Shown: positions 1 through 7,344, numbered from the stretch's first letter. The stretch is 38,091 nucleotides of DNA from Thermoplasmata archaeon (GCA_021820245.1 JAKADT010000002.1:1-38091); one strand, 5' to 3'. Made by a program: numbers and translations. Notes: generated from the sequence alone by a model not told the origin.

Positions 1-141
1 ACGCCCGTGGAGATCGGATCAATACCTGAAAGGGCAAATCCGGTCGTTGAAACGGGAAGCCCACGTTCTTCAGACGTGGGAGGATGTCACGAATGCATCA
101 GAAAGTCCAAGCAACCTTCCAGTGACGGCGATTGTTCCTGA
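1..141 (+). CDS. TnpB-type IS200/IS605 accessory protein, 3' end only (partial)
   Basis: The frame is open from base 1 to a TGA at 139-141. It encodes a C-terminal tail containing ETGSPRSSDVGGCHE, which matches the way archaeal IS605-family OrfB/TnpB proteins end: a Gly-Ser-Pro segment followed by a Gly-Gly-Cys-His segment, where the coding sequence runs through the right-end hairpin of the element. TnpB is an RNA-guided endonuclease of IS200/IS605 elements. The RuvC and zinc-finger domains would lie left of the window and are not visible, so activity cannot be judged. The last codons appear to be read-through into the flanking azlC gene on the other strand. The assignment rests on this short tail and on the hairpin alone. 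Confidence 0.6.
   Translation, partial: TPVEIGSIPERANPVVETGSPRSSDVGGCHECIRKSKQPSSDGDCS
56..90 (+). mobile_element. Right-end hairpin of an IS200/IS605-type element, possible 3' end of a TnpB guide RNA scaffold
   Basis: Bases 60-66 (CCCACGT) and 74-80 (ACGTGGG) form a perfect 7-bp stem with a 7-base loop, followed by AGGATGTCAC at 81-90. A hairpin followed by GGGAGGATGTCA is the usual right end of IS605/IS1341-like elements. In this family the guide (omega) RNA scaffold ends at the right end and the adjacent chromosomal bases serve as guide. If the border is at 90, the guide would begin at 91, inside azlC. The border is inferred by resemblance only. Confidence 0.6.
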
Positions 142-714
142 TATAACTGCAACCAGCAACCCTTCGACATGATTTACCTTGGGCACAAGGAGGCCGAGAA
201 ACAGTGCCGGCAAAGCAAGTGCAAACGCTCTTATCAGGTCAGATGGGACAATCTTCAGGAGAAACGTGCCGAGCAGTGTCCCAACCACCCATAAAATGTA
301 GGCGTATACAAATATTGACTGCATCCCTCTTTTCCCCAAACCAGGATGAGACACTGATATGGCGTAGGTCTCGTCAGTGAGCAGAGGACTGAGGGAAATA
401 ATGTCGGTGAACTCCAGTTCAGGTCTCTGATTCTGTATATGAGGTCCGTAAAATGTATGCCTGAGATTCAGTAAAAAAGCAGTTAAAACAAGGGAAAATG
501 GGTCTATTCCTATGGTCCAGTAACCAAGAAAAGCAGACTGAACAGCACCAGAATAAACAAATATTGAAAGAGCTGCTGTGAAATAGTACGGAACACCCAG
601 AGATTCAGCAAGGGCACCAAATGCTATTCCTGCAGAAAGATATCCCATTGTAACGGCTGCATAACTGTCGTGCATGGAAACGATATTCAAACCGGAAAAC
701 TTCCCTTCACTCAT
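70..714 (-). CDS. azlC: AzlC-family branched-chain amino acid exporter subunit, C-terminus altered by insertion
   Basis: A 214-residue hydrophobic protein with about five to six membrane segments. The N-terminal pattern MGYLSAGIAFGALAESLG and the following SGAVQSAFLGY and LLNLRHTFYG segments are typical of AzlC, the large subunit of AzlCD-type exporters of branched-chain amino acids and analogues. Its last seven residues (FVTSSHV) and its stop codon are read from the right end of the IS605-like element, so the original C-terminus is lost. The protein is somewhat shorter than the usual 230-250 residues. No azlD is visible; it may lie beyond the insertion. A weak TATA-like stretch lies near 752-762. 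The methyltransferase at 764-1345 is 49 bases upstream on the same strand. Activity without the native C-terminus and AzlD is uncertain. Confidence 0.8.
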   Translation of the reverse strand: MSEGKFSGLNIVSMHDSYAAVTMGYLSAGIAFGALAESLGVPYYFTAALSIFVYSGAVQSAFLGYWTIGIDPFSLVLTAFLLNLRHTFYGPHIQNQRPELEFTDIISLSPLLTDETYAISVSHPGLGKRGMQSIFVYAYILWVVGTLLGTFLLKIVPSDLIRAFALALPALFLGLLVPKVNHVEGLLVAVISGTIAVTGRLLGLSDAFVTSSHV

Positions 715-763
715 TCAATCCATAACCTGGAAAAAAGGTTCATCAATTATTTATGGGGTAGCA

Positions 764-1345
764 TTATTTCCTTATAAGTGTAAGCAGAGAATATCCCTTC
801 ATTACATCTGACTCCACTGAATCAGAAATTCTGAAAAGTTCCTCAATCTGATTCCTTCTCTTTTCAACAAATATATCTCCATAAAGAAATATTCCGTCGT
901 TCTCAAGTACTCTGTGTATTTCACTGATTCCACTTTGAAAGTCATTGCCGAGGTTATGATAGACAAGACTTGATGCCGCAATTCCAAAATAACAGTCATC
1001 ATAAGGTATCTTTCTCAGATCCGATCTTACAACTGTCACATTCTCACTCATGCCAAGGTGTCGAAAATTTTGAAAGGTTCGCTCCATGGAGTTGTCCTGA
1101 AGGCTTGAATCCGTAAAAATGTCGATAGCGTATATATGTGCATCCCGGAATTCACTGTAAATCAGGTAAGATATGAAACCAAGACCACAGCCTGCATCCA
1201 GGGCCCTGATTGATATTCCATCAGGCAGTTTACCTCTTATATTCTCAATGGCTTTGCTGAACATGGAAGAGATTTCTCTCCTCATTTTTTCAGATTCTTC
1301 CCTGCTGGAATGATGATAAACGCCGAAGTCCACCGTTACCTTCAT
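764..1345 (-). CDS. Class I SAM-dependent methyltransferase
   Basis: A 193-residue protein with a Rossmann-like SAM-binding fold. Motif I is LDAGCGLGFISYLI (about residues 49-62), an acidic residue ends strand 2 (AIDIF), VVRSDLRKIPYDD is motif II/III, and a late strand reads ILENDGIFLYGDIF-like. It resembles ubiquinone/menaquinone-type (Methyltransf_11/25) enzymes; the substrate cannot be read from sequence. Start choice is uncertain. The ATG at 1345 sits only about 10 bases from a strong minus-strand TATA box (1351-1360). If that box is used, transcription would begin near 1333, where an in-frame GTG could be a leaderless start, making the protein four residues shorter. It probably precedes azlC in one transcript. 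Confidence 0.82.
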   Translation of the reverse strand: MKVTVDFGVYHHSSREESEKMRREISSMFSKAIENIRGKLPDGISIRALDAGCGLGFISYLIYSEFRDAHIYAIDIFTDSSLQDNSMERTFQNFRHLGMSENVTVVRSDLRKIPYDDCYFGIAASSLVYHNLGNDFQSGISEIHRVLENDGIFLYGDIFVEKRRNQIEELFRISDSVESDVMKGYSLLTLIRK

Positions 1346-1350
1346 TCCTG

Positions 1351-1360
1351 TTTATATAAA
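1351..1360 (-). promoter_or_regulatory. TATA box upstream of the methyltransferase
   Basis: TTTATATAAA is a near-perfect archaeal TATA box. Its centre lies 22 bases before the in-frame GTG at 1333 but only about 10 before the annotated ATG at 1345, so it argues for the internal GTG start. Confidence 0.5.
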
Positions 1361-1454
1361 TTGAAAACTTAACTGTTTTCATGATTATTTCTTCAGAAAT
1401 GATATCTCCGCGCCTCCGTAGATAAGACTAGGGATTATTTACTAATAAACTAAC

Positions 1455-1462
1455 TATTTATA
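1455..1462 (+). promoter_or_regulatory. TATA box of the cytochrome P450 gene
   Basis: TATTTATA is centred about 23 bases before the ATG at 1482. This is the spacing expected for leaderless transcription and supports that ATG rather than the in-frame one at 1491. Confidence 0.6.
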
Positions 1463-1481
1463 CAGAAGATGTATTTTGTAG

Positions 1482-2633
1482 ATGATTGTTATGGAAGAAC
1501 TGAAAAGGGACCTTCTGAATCCATTCCCGTGGTATAAGGTAATGAGGTCATCAAAACCAGTATTCAGGGATACTGATTCCGGACTCTGGAATGTTTTCAG
1601 GTATTACGATGTAAAACGAGTTCTGGGAAATTTCAATGAATTCTCTTCACAGTTTGGAAAGGCTTTCAACCCGGCAGGGGGACCTATTTCGGAAAGTATA
1701 ATCAACCTTGATCCACCAAGACACACAAAACTCAGGAACATAGTGTCCAGAGCATTCACACCTAGGGCGGTGGAAAAAATGGAACCTGTCATAAGGGACA
1801 TATGTGAGAACCTTCTCTCAAAACACCAAGGTGGCAGATTTGACATTGTTAAGGAGTTCACGTCACCTTTACCTGTAACTGTTATTGCAACCATGCTCGG
1901 GATACCCATAAGTGATATGGACAAGTTCAAGAAATGGTCAGATAATGTAGTTGGTGGATCACAAAGAGATTTCGCTGAGTTTCCATCTATGATGAAAGAG
2001 ATGGTTGAATATTTCAGGAGAATGATCGCCCAGCGCAAAAGTGATCCAAAAGATGACCTGATAACGGCAATAATCAACGCGGAGGTGGATGGTGAAAATC
2101 TCACCGAACTGGAGAGCCTGGGTTTCTTCATACTGCTCCTTGTGGCTGGAAATGAGACTACTACAAATCTGATCTCCAACAGCCTGCTGTGCATTGATGA
2201 AAATCATGAAACATTCAATGAGTTAAAATCATCACCTGAACTGATACCTCAGGCAATCGAGGAAGTTTTGAGATTTAGAAGCCCTGTTCAGTCAATTTAC
2301 AGGGTAGCAAAGAAAGATACCTTGATAAATGGGACAATGGTCCCGGCAGGGAGCATTATTGTTCCATGGATTGGTTCTGCCAACAGGGATGAATCCATAT
2401 TTTCCAATGCAGATCAGTTCGACATACACCGCAAAGAAAACAGGCACATCGCTTTTGGAGAGGGAATACACTACTGCCTCGGTGCCCCACTTGCAAGGCT
2501 TGAAAGCAAAGTTGCACTGGAAATGCTGTTAAAGGAATATGATTCCATAAAGGTTGATAGGAGTATCCCCATGATTCCACAGAATAGCACAATAGTCTAT
2601 GGGTTGAGGGAACTCACAGTGAAAGTTTCCTGA
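1482..2633 (+). CDS. Cytochrome P450 monooxygenase
   Basis: A soluble 383-residue P450 of the compact prokaryotic type. Visible signatures are the I-helix oxygen-binding stretch AGNETTTN, the K-helix ExxR motif in EEVLRFRSP, and the heme loop FGEGIHYCLGAPLAR, whose Cys332 is the thiolate ligand. No membrane anchor is present. The protein is similar in size and layout to the archaeal acidophile P450s CYP119 and CYP231, which are thermostable enzymes of unknown natural substrate. No ferredoxin or reductase gene is adjacent, so the redox partner must be encoded elsewhere. The gene is monocistronic with its own TATA box and converges on the minus-strand gene ending at 2658 with a 24-base gap. Confidence 0.96.
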   Translation: MIVMEELKRDLLNPFPWYKVMRSSKPVFRDTDSGLWNVFRYYDVKRVLGNFNEFSSQFGKAFNPAGGPISESIINLDPPRHTKLRNIVSRAFTPRAVEKMEPVIRDICENLLSKHQGGRFDIVKEFTSPLPVTVIATMLGIPISDMDKFKKWSDNVVGGSQRDFAEFPSMMKEMVEYFRRMIAQRKSDPKDDLITAIINAEVDGENLTELESLGFFILLLVAGNETTTNLISNSLLCIDENHETFNELKSSPELIPQAIEEVLRFRSPVQSIYRVAKKDTLINGTMVPAGSIIVPWIGSANRDESIFSNADQFDIHRKENRHIAFGEGIHYCLGAPLARLESKVALEMLLKEYDSIKVDRSIPMIPQNSTIVYGLRELTVKVS

Positions 2634-2657
2634 ATTTTTTACAACAGGGAATCGGGT

Positions 2658-3284
2658 TCAGTCCTTCAAACCGGAGCTATCCCGTATCTCCTTAAGTGCT
2701 TCCCTGTCCCTGCAGTAGAGATAGGGTGCAAGATCCAGGCTAACGGGGGTTTTTCCAAGTTTGTGACTGTAAACATTCCTGAGGTTCATGTCGACTTCCG
2801 CGCAGTATTCCTTCCATGTGACACCTTCATGTTCCACATATTTCTTTTCAATCCCGGTTGCAATCTCATGAGCATAAGGGTACTCATAAGCATCATCTGA
2901 AAGCCATTTTTCCGGCAATTCATGATGCAGTCCTATGCTTTTTCTTGAATCTATGACCTTACTGCCAAACTTAAGCAAAATCGGAAAATGTTCGTCTAGG
3001 TAGATTGTTTTTCCATCCAGTGAATAACCCCCAGTATACTTTATGTCAAAATCAGTACTCACTCTCACGTCCTCGGCTTCCCTGTGTTCTATTACTAATC
3101 CAATATTATTTCCATTATGGTAGGCTCTTCGTTCCTGAACGCTTATAATATCACCTTTTTCCAGATTGGTATCAGATTCAACTTTCACATAGGCGGGTTC
3201 AAGAAAGCTTATGGCAGTCAGGATAAATTTTCCACCCTTACCTTTATTCTCCCTTATATGCTCCAGCACTTCAAACTCCTTCAT
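2658..3284 (-). CDS. Conserved protein of unknown function with a C-terminal His/Glu motif region
   Basis: About 208 residues, with no signal peptide or membrane segment. The N-terminal half is beta-rich (about residues 12-75). The C-terminal half carries HHELPEKWL, then YPYAHEIATGIEKKYVE and GVTWKEY. This resembles a pattern I recall from phage and bacterial hypothetical proteins (TIYLDEHFP, then HE..E, then Y..AH..AT..E...V...G..W..Y). The spaced His and Glu residues would suit a metal site, but no catalytic family can be claimed. The ATG at 3284 is preferred over the GTG at 3290 because a TATA box (3305-3312) lies about 25 bases before it. Function unknown. Confidence 0.75.
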   Translation of the reverse strand: MKEFEVLEHIRENKGKGGKFILTAISFLEPAYVKVESDTNLEKGDIISVQERRAYHNGNNIGLVIEHREAEDVRVSTDFDIKYTGGYSLDGKTIYLDEHFPILLKFGSKVIDSRKSIGLHHELPEKWLSDDAYEYPYAHEIATGIEKKYVEHEGVTWKEYCAEVDMNLRNVYSHKLGKTPVSLDLAPYLYCRDREALKEIRDSSGLKD

Positions 3285-3304
3285 GATCACATAACGATTA
3301 CCAC

Positions 3305-3312
3305 CATATAAG
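3305..3312 (-). promoter_or_regulatory. TATA box of the 2658-3284 gene
   Basis: On the minus strand this reads CTTATATG, centred about 24.5 bases before the ATG at 3284, consistent with a leaderless transcript. Confidence 0.5.
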
Positions 3313-3408
3313 CGTGAGTTGATGGTTAATGGGTTACATGGGAAAATAACAGATCATCCCACCGGACCAGAAAACCTTAAGGGATTGTAAAAATATCTAA
3401 ATGATATT

Positions 3409-5073
3409 ATGAGAAATGATTTTGGAAAGTTATTCCTGAGCAGGGGAGTTAATTATTACACAGAAGATGTGCCACTTTCATACGTTATTGATTTTCTCGG
3501 TTTTACCGGAGATAAGGATATGAAAGAACTTGGAAGTTTTGTCTCCGAACATCTTATTGAATCAGCTGACTTTATAGATCACTGGGCAAAACCAAGGCTG
3601 TACACATGGGGCATAGAGGGGAAGAGAATCGATTATGTCAGAATTTCTCCAGATCATGAGTACATGATATCAAAGCTTCAGAAGCTTGGATCTGTGAGAA
3701 AAAGTGCGTCAGGAGAACATCCGTGGATGTATCACTTCATCTCCGGTTACCTTATTTCAGATTCTGGTATATTCTGCACACTTACGCTTACTGCACAGAC
3801 AGCTTATGCCATTGGTAAATATGGTGATCGTTCCATCAGGGAAAAATACTTTTCAAAGTACATTTCCCACGACAACCCATGGCTTGGAGCAACTTTTTAC
3901 AGTGAGACACAGGGTGGAAGTGATCTTGGCGCAAATAATACAACCGCCGAAGAGAAAGAGACAGGGTGGATCATCAATGGGGCAGACAAATATTTTGCCA
4001 GTGACGCGGGATTGGCGGATGGAGCAATTGTAACCGCAAAGTTCAGACCCGGTTACGGAGTGAAAAACATAGCCCTGTTTTTTGTACCGGCATTTAAGGA
4101 TGATGGATCAATGAACTATTCCATCAGGAGGCTTAAAGAAAAACTTGGAACCATCGCAGTCCCCACAGGGGAGGTCGAGTTCCATGATTCAACTGGCTAT
4201 CTTCTGGGAGATTCCAGAAAGGGGATATATTATGGAATGGAGGTCCTTACAATATCCCGCCTGGATGATGCAATAGCCGCCGTGGGAATTGCCAGGAAAT
4301 CATTATGGGAGGCCTACATTTATGCGAATAGAAGATCAACATTCGGTAAGAAAATAATTGATCACCCTCTTCTTCTGAGGGACTTCCTGGAAATGGAATC
4401 AGAACTCGAGGCGTCACTTTATCTGTCCCTTTACGCCGCATCCAGATTCTCAACTTCGTGTTCAGATGTTCCACCCTACACTGATGATTACCATTATGCG
4501 AGACTCCTTTCCCACATCTCCAAAAACATGGCCTCATCAACATCTTCAGAAATCACAAGGTATTCAATGGAGATATTCGGTGGAAATGGGTTCCTTGAAG
4601 AATTTCCTGTGGCAAAGTTTCACAGGGATGCACTTGTCACATCGATCTGGGAAGGAACCAGCAATATCCAGGCTCTTGACATGATTGAGGTTATGAAGAG
4701 AAAGAATGCACATTCATTGCTGTTTGATGATCTTAGCCAGATGATCGGCAAAATGAATAATAAAACAGTTCAGGATAGTCTGGGCAGTTTACTTGAAAAA
4801 ACAAGAAAGAATATCGGAGAAATCATTGGTTCTGAAAACGTGGAGGTTCAGGCAAAGGAGATTCTAAAGATCCTGGGAACTCTGATCTCTGCAGTCCTCA
4901 TGTATGCCGTTACTTTTTCAGCTTCTTCGGGAAACGACACTTCCAGGTTCAATCTCCCTGATCTGTATCTGTACAGGCATTTTTCAATTGAGATAAGACC
5001 ATCTTTGGAACTGATCACAGATAAAAAGCCACTTGTGTGGATGAATGCTGGGAAGATAAAGACTGATGATTAA
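3409..5073 (+). CDS. AidB-like acyl-CoA dehydrogenase family flavoprotein
   Basis: A 554-residue protein of the acyl-CoA dehydrogenase superfamily, longer than the usual 380-residue enzymes and built like AidB. It has an extended N-terminal part (about 1-130), the FAD/substrate-loop signature TFYSETQGGSDLGANNT (about 160-177), a beta domain with GWIINGADKYFASDAG, and a helical C-terminal domain with EIFGGNGFLEEF and WEGTSNIQALD. Glu415 in WEGTSN is at the position of the catalytic base. AidB of E. coli is an alkylation-response flavoprotein with weak isovaleryl-CoA dehydrogenase activity. Archaeal relatives could be true acyl-CoA dehydrogenases or AidB-like; the sequence alone does not decide. 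No beta-oxidation genes are adjacent. Confidence 0.88.
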   Translation: MRNDFGKLFLSRGVNYYTEDVPLSYVIDFLGFTGDKDMKELGSFVSEHLIESADFIDHWAKPRLYTWGIEGKRIDYVRISPDHEYMISKLQKLGSVRKSASGEHPWMYHFISGYLISDSGIFCTLTLTAQTAYAIGKYGDRSIREKYFSKYISHDNPWLGATFYSETQGGSDLGANNTTAEEKETGWIINGADKYFASDAGLADGAIVTAKFRPGYGVKNIALFFVPAFKDDGSMNYSIRRLKEKLGTIAVPTGEVEFHDSTGYLLGDSRKGIYYGMEVLTISRLDDAIAAVGIARKSLWEAYIYANRRSTFGKKIIDHPLLLRDFLEMESELEASLYLSLYAASRFSTSCSDVPPYTDDYHYARLLSHISKNMASSTSSEITRYSMEIFGGNGFLEEFPVAKFHRDALVTSIWEGTSNIQALDMIEVMKRKNAHSLLFDDLSQMIGKMNNKTVQDSLGSLLEKTRKNIGEIIGSENVEVQAKEILKILGTLISAVLMYAVTFSASSGNDTSRFNLPDLYLYRHFSIEIRPSLELITDKKPLVWMNAGKIKTDD

Positions 5074-5151
5074 TTGGTAAAATCATATTATTTTCGGTGA
5101 TATGAAAATAAATTTATCTGATTCAATTTTATTCCGCATTTGGCAGTCACA

Positions 5152-5160
5152 TAAAATTTA
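5152..5160 (+). promoter_or_regulatory. TATA-like box of the rhodanese gene
   Basis: TAAAATTTA lies about 28-29 bases before the ATG at 5185. It supports that ATG over the TTG at 5170, which would be too close to the box to be transcribed. Confidence 0.4.
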
Positions 5161-5184
5161 ACAACCTGATTGAAATGTATTAAC

Positions 5185-5529
5185 ATGTCATTTCTTGATT
5201 ATTTCATAACTCCTGAAGGGCTGGAAGAACTTGGCCCAGAAACAGTGGAGAAAAGGTCTTCGGAGGACGGGACAGTAATTGTGGACGTCAGAACAGACAA
5301 TGAATACAGTAAGGGACATATCAGTAATTCAAAGCATATTCCCATGGGGAGTGTAAAAGATCATTTGAAACAACTTCCCAGTGATCAAAAATATATCCTC
5401 ATTTGTGCAACAGGTCACAGAAGCAGGGCAGCCGGTGCAATATTCTTGAAGAATGGTTATAAGAATGTAGCACATCTGAAAGGAGGAATGGGTTCATGGA
5501 AGAAGTCGGGAAGGAAGATAGAGAGATAA
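5185..5529 (+). CDS. Single-domain rhodanese (sulfurtransferase-like protein)
   Basis: A 114-residue one-domain rhodanese. VIVDVRTDNEYSKGHISNSKHIP is the family's N-terminal hallmark. The active-site loop CATGHRSRAA contains Cys74, which would carry a persulfide, and the domain ends with the LKGGMGSWKKSG motif. Such proteins transfer sulfane sulfur or act in redox and metal stress; the acceptor is unknown. An upstream in-frame TTG at 5170 could add five residues, but promoter spacing favours the ATG. The gene stands alone between the acyl-CoA dehydrogenase and a gene-free stretch. Confidence 0.92.
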   Translation: MSFLDYFITPEGLEELGPETVEKRSSEDGTVIVDVRTDNEYSKGHISNSKHIPMGSVKDHLKQLPSDQKYILICATGHRSRAAGAIFLKNGYKNVAHLKGGMGSWKKSGRKIER

Positions 5530-6083
5530 TATTTTCAGGGTCAGATCAAAATACTTCTTTTCATGAACGTGCGGCTTTAAACCGTTCTTCTCATCCAGCA
5601 TGATTCCCCAACCAACATCTTGCAATTGTCTTTAACCAAATTTTTCCTGCCTAAGGCACTGCACTGTGTGGAGTTTGTTCCACCATGAGATCTGGCTTCA
5701 AGATTGAATAATCGCTAAAGGTGGTGATTCCACCACGTCTCTGTACGAGGTATCGTTTGGAAATACGGCGAAGAGGTCTGTATTATTGAACCGATATTCC
5801 CACTGCATGGAAAGTATAAGTTTGAAAGCATCTGCATTGACAGGATGGAATTTTACAGGTTTCTTTCCCGAACTTCAGTAGACTGTAACACCTGAATCCA
5901 CTGACTTTTGGCTCTTCTTTAATCTTCTTGAAATTGTTATTTACTTTGGTCAACCGGTACCTTGTATTTCATGGCTCAGAGCATTAAATCGCAATATTAT
6001 GCAGTCTTCAACCTAATACAATCTCAAATTAACAAAAGTTATATAGTGTTAGATAATATCACGCACTATGAACGGAGACAAAA
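5530..6083. other. Gene-free stretch with two small hairpins and a possible gene remnant
   Basis: No intact gene is visible. A plus-strand frame ending at the TGA near 5903 is open for about 50 codons and encodes a stretch containing VWKYGEEVCIIEPIFPLHG and ICIDRMEFYRFLS. Upstream stops interrupt it and it has no start, so it looks like a decayed coding fragment of unknown family. Two short hairpins, 5668-5683 (GTGGA/TCCAC) and 5720-5734 (GGTGG/CCACC), sit about 50 bases apart. The right end (6038-6045) holds the promoter of the following operon. Confidence 0.4.
6038..6045 (+). promoter_or_regulatory. TATA box of the aromatic amino acid operon
   Basis: GTTATATA is centred near 6041.5 and predicts a transcript start near 6066. 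That leaves a short leader of about 18 bases, which contains the GGAG at 6074-6077 used for the GTG start at 6084. Confidence 0.5.
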
Positions 6084-6680
6084 GTGATTTATTTTATGAG
6101 GGATGCTACGTCAGGGTTACTGGAAAAGGTGCGGGAAGACATCCTGCAAAATACAATGGATCTTGTCCGGTTATTCAGGGAGAGAGAATCGCTTTCCAGG
6201 ATAATTGCCGATATTAAGACAAGGGAAAATGTAGAAATCAGGGACAGACGCAGAGAGGAGGCTGTTCTTAATTCGCTTGGAGATCTTAACCCAAGACAGA
6301 AAGCGATCATCAATATGATTTTCGAGTTCACAATAGCCTGCGAAAATCCCATAAGCGAAGTACCTTTTGGAGATTTACCTGGGAGAAGTCTTGAGATCAG
6401 AGGGGAAAAGTCCTTACTGGAATACGTCGCATCTGCAATGGTGAGCAGGCCAGGATCAGAGATATATTCATCAGGGGATCTCGATCCAGTATTTGTCGTT
6501 GGCGCAATAAGGAGTGGTGCACACATAATTAACGGCCACTGCGTTTCTCCTGATCTGAAGCTTGGTCATTCCGACAACCAGGAGGAGTATCATATTTCAA
6601 TACTTGAAAATGGTATCATGAAGGTAAATCCTGCGATTCTACACGTTGATTCTTCATTTTCAAAGGTTCAGGTTGATTGA
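6084..6680 (+). CDS. AroQ-type chorismate mutase with an unknown C-terminal domain
   Basis: 198 residues. Residues about 8-88 match an AroQ helical chorismate mutase: LEKVREDILQ, then LVRLFRERESLSRIIADIK, then the conserved DRRREEAVL. The domain would convert chorismate to prephenate. Residues about 95-190 form a second, mixed alpha/beta region (GDLPGRSLEIRGEK, then DLDPVFVVGAIRSGAHIING) that I do not recognise; it is neither a prephenate dehydratase nor an obvious ACT domain. The GTG at 6084 is chosen because GGAG (6074-6077) lies six bases before it; the ATG at 6096 is an alternative. It is first in a tight operon with tyrA, whose ATG begins one base after this stop, and DAHP synthase. Confidence 0.8.
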   Translation: MIYFMRDATSGLLEKVREDILQNTMDLVRLFRERESLSRIIADIKTRENVEIRDRRREEAVLNSLGDLNPRQKAIINMIFEFTIACENPISEVPFGDLPGRSLEIRGEKSLLEYVASAMVSRPGSEIYSSGDLDPVFVVGAIRSGAHIINGHCVSPDLKLGHSDNQEEYHISILENGIMKVNPAILHVDSSFSKVQVD

Positions 6681-6681
6681 G

Positions 6682-7344
6682 ATGGATATATTCATTCTGG
6701 GTAACAGGGGGAGGATGGGTGTATTTCTTACCAGTCTCTTCAGAAAAAAAGGGTTCAGTGTAAGTGGTTCGGACATATCTGACGGGAAGGGGGAAAGCAT
6801 GGGTACTGAAATGAGGAATTCCGAGGTGCTCATACTGGCAGTTCCGCAGGATCAGGCTCTTAAATTCATCAGGGAACATGACGGCTTTACAAACATTGTT
6901 GAAATTGGCTCAGTCAAATCAATATTCAGAGAATTTACTGGAAAGATAGTCAGCATACATCCACTGTTTGGTCCACTGTCGGAGGACAGGGAGATAAAAA
7001 GACGCATCATATTCATCGATGATATTTCGCCGGCGGGGAAAGAGAGCCTGGTCATGAGATTATTCGGAGACGTTGATCTGGTGAAGATGACCGCGGACAG
7101 GCATGACAGGATCATGGCTGATGTTCTCGTTGCACCTTATATTATTTCACTTATCAGTTCAAGAATCAATCCAGGCAGGGAGTTCATGACCAGATCGTCA
7201 ATGTTACTGAACTGTATCACGGACATTTCCCAAAAGGAAAGCCCCGAGGTTCTGAGAAAGACAATACTCCTGAATCCATACTCCACGTCAAAATTCAGGG
7301 AAATCCAACTTGGAATAAACGAACTGGCGGGTGAGCTCCTATGA
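6682..7344 (+). CDS. tyrA: Prephenate dehydrogenase (tyrosine branch)
   Basis: 220 residues, short for the family. The N-terminal Rossmann motif is IFILGNRGRMG (G7-x2-G10-x2-G13). AVPQDQALKFI and the motif IHPLFGP follow, with His93 corresponding to the catalytic histidine region of TyrA enzymes. A helical C-terminal dimerisation part is present but reduced. It would oxidatively decarboxylate prephenate to 4-hydroxyphenylpyruvate. The ATG at 6682 comes one base after the chorismate mutase stop, and the stop overlaps the next start (ATGA at 7341-7344), so the three genes are translationally coupled. An in-frame upstream start at 6646 lies inside the previous gene and is less likely. Confidence 0.88.
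   Translation: MDIFILGNRGRMGVFLTSLFRKKGFSVSGSDISDGKGESMGTEMRNSEVLILAVPQDQALKFIREHDGFTNIVEIGSVKSIFREFTGKIVSIHPLFGPLSEDREIKRRIIFIDDISPAGKESLVMRLFGDVDLVKMTADRHDRIMADVLVAPYIISLISSRINPGREFMTRSSMLLNCITDISQKESPEVLRKTILLNPYSTSKFREIQLGINELAGELL

Noticed and set aside
60-80. Hairpin at the window start as a CRISPR repeat or rho-independent terminator
   Set aside because: It occurs once with no spacer pattern and no T-tract; the following AGGATGTCAC and the TnpB-type tail fit an IS605 right end better.
1604-2194. 196-codon open frame antisense to the P450 gene
   Set aside because: It mirrors the P450 codon pattern on the opposite strand and has no family motif, promoter or ribosome site.
6068-6217. 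ATG at 6068 as a leaderless start of a small gene before the chorismate mutase
   Set aside because: The frame is only about 50 codons with no motif and overlaps the mutase in another frame; GGAG before the GTG at 6084 explains the leader better.
6089-6526. 145-codon minus-strand frame opposite the chorismate mutase
   Set aside because: Antisense shadow; the plus strand has the AroQ motif and operon context.
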